Shown piece by piece: positions 62,532-64,000 of a DNA stretch of 64,000 bases (positions within the stretch are counted from its first letter, which is position 1; each line of letters opens with the position of its first letter). Origin of the DNA: an uncultured Pelagibacteraceae bacterium (GTDB lineage: Bacteria; Pseudomonadota; Alphaproteobacteria; Pelagibacterales; Pelagibacteraceae). The notes below the pieces were generated by a model. The model was not told the DNA's origin. It saw nothing but the letters and a program-made list of their open reading frames with translations, and ran no database searches. Both the position numbers and the translations under genes were made by a program. The stretch spans positions 52,614 through 116,613 of the forward strand of contig CACPMF010000001.1 of NCBI GenBank assembly GCA_902634935.1. The letters are read 5' to 3'.

Positions 62532-62951
62532 ATGTATGGTAAAAAAGTCAAGATACGAGCCTTTTTTATTATTTTAGTATTCACTTCAGCAATTCTTATC
62601 ACTTTTTTGGTGATAAATTCATTAAAAGAAAATGTAGTATTTTTCAAATCACCGACCGACATAAATAATTTAAATCAAATAGAAAGTAAAAAGATAAGAG
62701 TTGGTGGGATGGTTAAAAAAAACTCAATAGAAATTGAAAATAAAAATTTAAAATTTGTAATTACTGACTTTAAAAATGAGATAATTGTAACTTTTAGTGG
62801 AGCTGTACCCAACTTATTTGAAGAGGGAAAAGGAGTAGTTGCAGAGGGATATTTAGAAGATAGAAAATATTTAAAAGCAGAAAAAATTTTAGCAAAACAT
62901 GATGAAAATTATATGCCTCCAGAGGTTAAAGAGGCAATGCAAGGAAATTAG
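62532..62951 (+). CDS. ccmE: Heme chaperone CcmE
   Basis: The 139-residue protein has an N-terminal membrane anchor ([18 protein letters not shown]), then an OB-fold with [16 protein letters not shown] and VVAEGYL. The heme-attachment motif is [12 protein letters not shown] near residue 123, where His binds heme covalently and Tyr is axial. It carries heme from CcmC to CcmF. ccmF follows with two bases between. Confidence 0.95.
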   Translation: MYGKKVKIRAFFIILVFTSAILITFLVINSLKENVVFFKSPTDINNLNQIESKKIRVGGMVKKNSIEIENKNLKFVITDFKNEIIVTFSGAVPNLFEEGKGVVAEGYLEDRKYLKAEKILAKHDENYMPPEVKEAMQGN

Positions 62952-62953
62952 AA

Positions 62954-64000
62954 ATGATTAATCAAATTGGAGCTTATTCACTATACATCTGTTTATTTGC
63001 ATCTGTATACTTAATATTTAAATCATATATTTTCTCAAAAAATTTTGACAAAAAAATTGATCAAAAATTTTTTGCAACTTTGTCAGTACAACTATTTATG
63101 ACAATTTTAAGTTTTTTTGCCCTAGTTTTTGCTTTTGTTTTTTCTGACTTTTCAAATATTACAGTGTTCAATAATTCTCATACGTTAAAACCTCTTTTTT
63201 ATAAAATATCTGGTACCTGGGGTAATCATGAGGGAAGTCTACTGTTATGGTTATTAGTTCTAACTTTCTTTTTGTTCATTTTTTTTGTTACCTCAAAAAA
63301 GATGAATGTAAGATATAGAATTCTAACGATTTTATTTCAGGAAATTATTATTTTAGGTTTTTTACTCTTCATCCTTTTTACTTCAAACCCATTTTTAAAT
63401 ATTTTTCCAATACCTGATGAAGGTTTAGGTTTAAATCCAATTTTGCAAGACCCAGCGCTGGCTATTCATCCACCGCTTTTATATGTGGGTTATGTTGGAA
63501 CCTCTATAATTTTTTCTGCATCATTAGCAGCTTTAATTACTAAAACTGTAGACAATGTTTGGGCATCTCATATTAAAAATTGGATTTTAATATCTTGGAT
63601 ATTCTTATCAGTGGGTATACTTCTAGGATCTATATGGGCTTACTATGAATTAGGATGGGGTGGTTTCTGGTTTTGGGACCCGGTTGAAAACGTTTCGTTG
63701 ATGCCTTGGTTTTGTTTGACTGCATTACTTCATTCAATAATAGTTCTTAAAAATAGAAATGTTTTTCATTCTTGGACTGTAATTTTATCAATCACAACAT
63801 TTTCATTAAGTATGAGTGGAACATTTTTAGTAAGATCAGGGATACTCAATTCAATTCACACATTTGCTAATGATCCATCCAGAGGAGTCTTTATACTAAC
63901 ATTCCTATTATTTCTTGTTTTACTGGCTGTTTTTATTTTCTTTTTTAATCAAAAAAATTTTCCAGATACATACCAAAGATCATTTTTAGTTAGTAGAGAG
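62954..64000 (+). CDS. ccmF: Cytochrome c heme lyase subunit CcmF (partial, cut by window edge)
   Basis: The frame from ATG 62954 runs to the window end without a stop (349 codons). It has multiple membrane helices, KISGTWGNHEGSLLLW near residue 85, LQDPALAIHPPLLYVGYVG near 165, and the WWD motif WGGFWFWDPVENVSLMPW near 235, plus RSGILNSIHTFANDP. CcmF transfers heme from CcmE to apocytochrome c. The end, and any ccmH/ccmI genes, lie outside. Confidence 0.96.
   Translation, partial: MINQIGAYSLYICLFASVYLIFKSYIFSKNFDKKIDQKFFATLSVQLFMTILSFFALVFAFVFSDFSNITVFNNSHTLKPLFYKISGTWGNHEGSLLLWLLVLTFFLFIFFVTSKKMNVRYRILTILFQEIIILGFLLFILFTSNPFLNIFPIPDEGLGLNPILQDPALAIHPPLLYVGYVGTSIIFSASLAALITKTVDNVWASHIKNWILISWIFLSVGILLGSIWAYYELGWGGFWFWDPVENVSLMPWFCLTALLHSIIVLKNRNVFHSWTVILSITTFSLSMSGTFLVRSGILNSIHTFANDPSRGVFILTFLLFLVLLAVFIFFFNQKNFPDTYQRSFLVSRE

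Noticed and set aside
1..64000. CRISPR arrays, insertion sequences, prophage or toxin-antitoxin modules
   Set aside because: No regularly spaced repeats, transposase or phage genes, terminal inverted repeats or toxin-antitoxin pairs were seen on either strand.

Overview
The window is a strongly AT-rich, densely packed stretch of an alphaproteobacterial chromosome. Gene content, synteny and style (short intergenic gaps, many ATGA-type overlaps, few Shine-Dalgarno sites, compact proteins, no insertion sequences, prophage or CRISPR) point to the SAR11 clade (Pelagibacterales). That assignment is inferred from the sequence alone.

Layout. Positions 1-9949 (minus strand) hold the replication-origin block parA, rsmG, mnmG, mnmE, a GT41-type glycosyltransferase, rho, hemJ, hemH and hemE. 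Positions 9950-10235 are a very AT-rich gap between divergent hemE and the DUF299 kinase-regulator gene; this is the place of the Caulobacter/Rickettsia chromosomal origin and is the best oriC candidate here. The rightward arm starts with ppsR-maf-aroE-coaE-dnaQ, followed by secB, fxsA, a Tim44-like gene, smr and hslVU. Positions 17.5-21.1 kb carry hisB-hisH-(outer-membrane barrel)-hisA-hisF-hisE. At 23.0-26.0 kb lies a malyl-CoA lyase/malate thiokinase operon (mcl-mtkA-mtkB), then HIT and GNAT genes, lolA, ftsK, a UbiH-like flavoprotein and a LON-domain protein. Positions 31.3-34.9 kb hold three sulfotransferase genes with a tRNA-Gly(GCC) between two of them. Next come phhB, purH, a heparinase-like gene, rpe, a two-subunit SSS symporter with its own palindrome and the one clear intrinsic terminator, acs, tsaD, hemC-hemD, mscS, yggT and folD. 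Positions 50.8-55.7 kb form a light/DNA-repair-flavoured cluster: GSDH-type dehydrogenase, an SDR lacking its catalytic Tyr, a PhrB-type photolyase homologue lacking Fe-S ligands, a DUF2256 mini-protein, a Cys-tailed small protein and a photolyase FAD domain that may be circularly permuted. Then follow psiE, a frameshifted argG, ialB-like, an aldo/keto reductase, a BI-1 family gene, ispZ and hspQ. The window ends in a cytochrome c maturation operon (ccmC-ccmD-ccmE-ccmF, last gene cut by the edge).

How it fits together. The window mixes replication/segregation (parA, oriC candidate, ftsK, dnaQ), tRNA and rRNA modification, most of the late heme pathway (hemC, hemD, hemE, hemH, hemJ) with heme delivery to c-type cytochromes (ccm), histidine, purine and folate anabolism, acetate/organic acid uptake and activation (symporter plus acs), and malate-glyoxylate interconversion (mcl-mtkAB). 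The most notable observations are the candidate permuted photolyase and its cluster, the argG frameshift at a slippery A-run, matched sigma-32-like promoters placed so that hslV and hspQ would be nearly leaderless, the mcl-mtkAB operon, three sulfotransferases in a lineage known for lacking sulfate assimilation, and a 12-bp stem upstream of ccmC.
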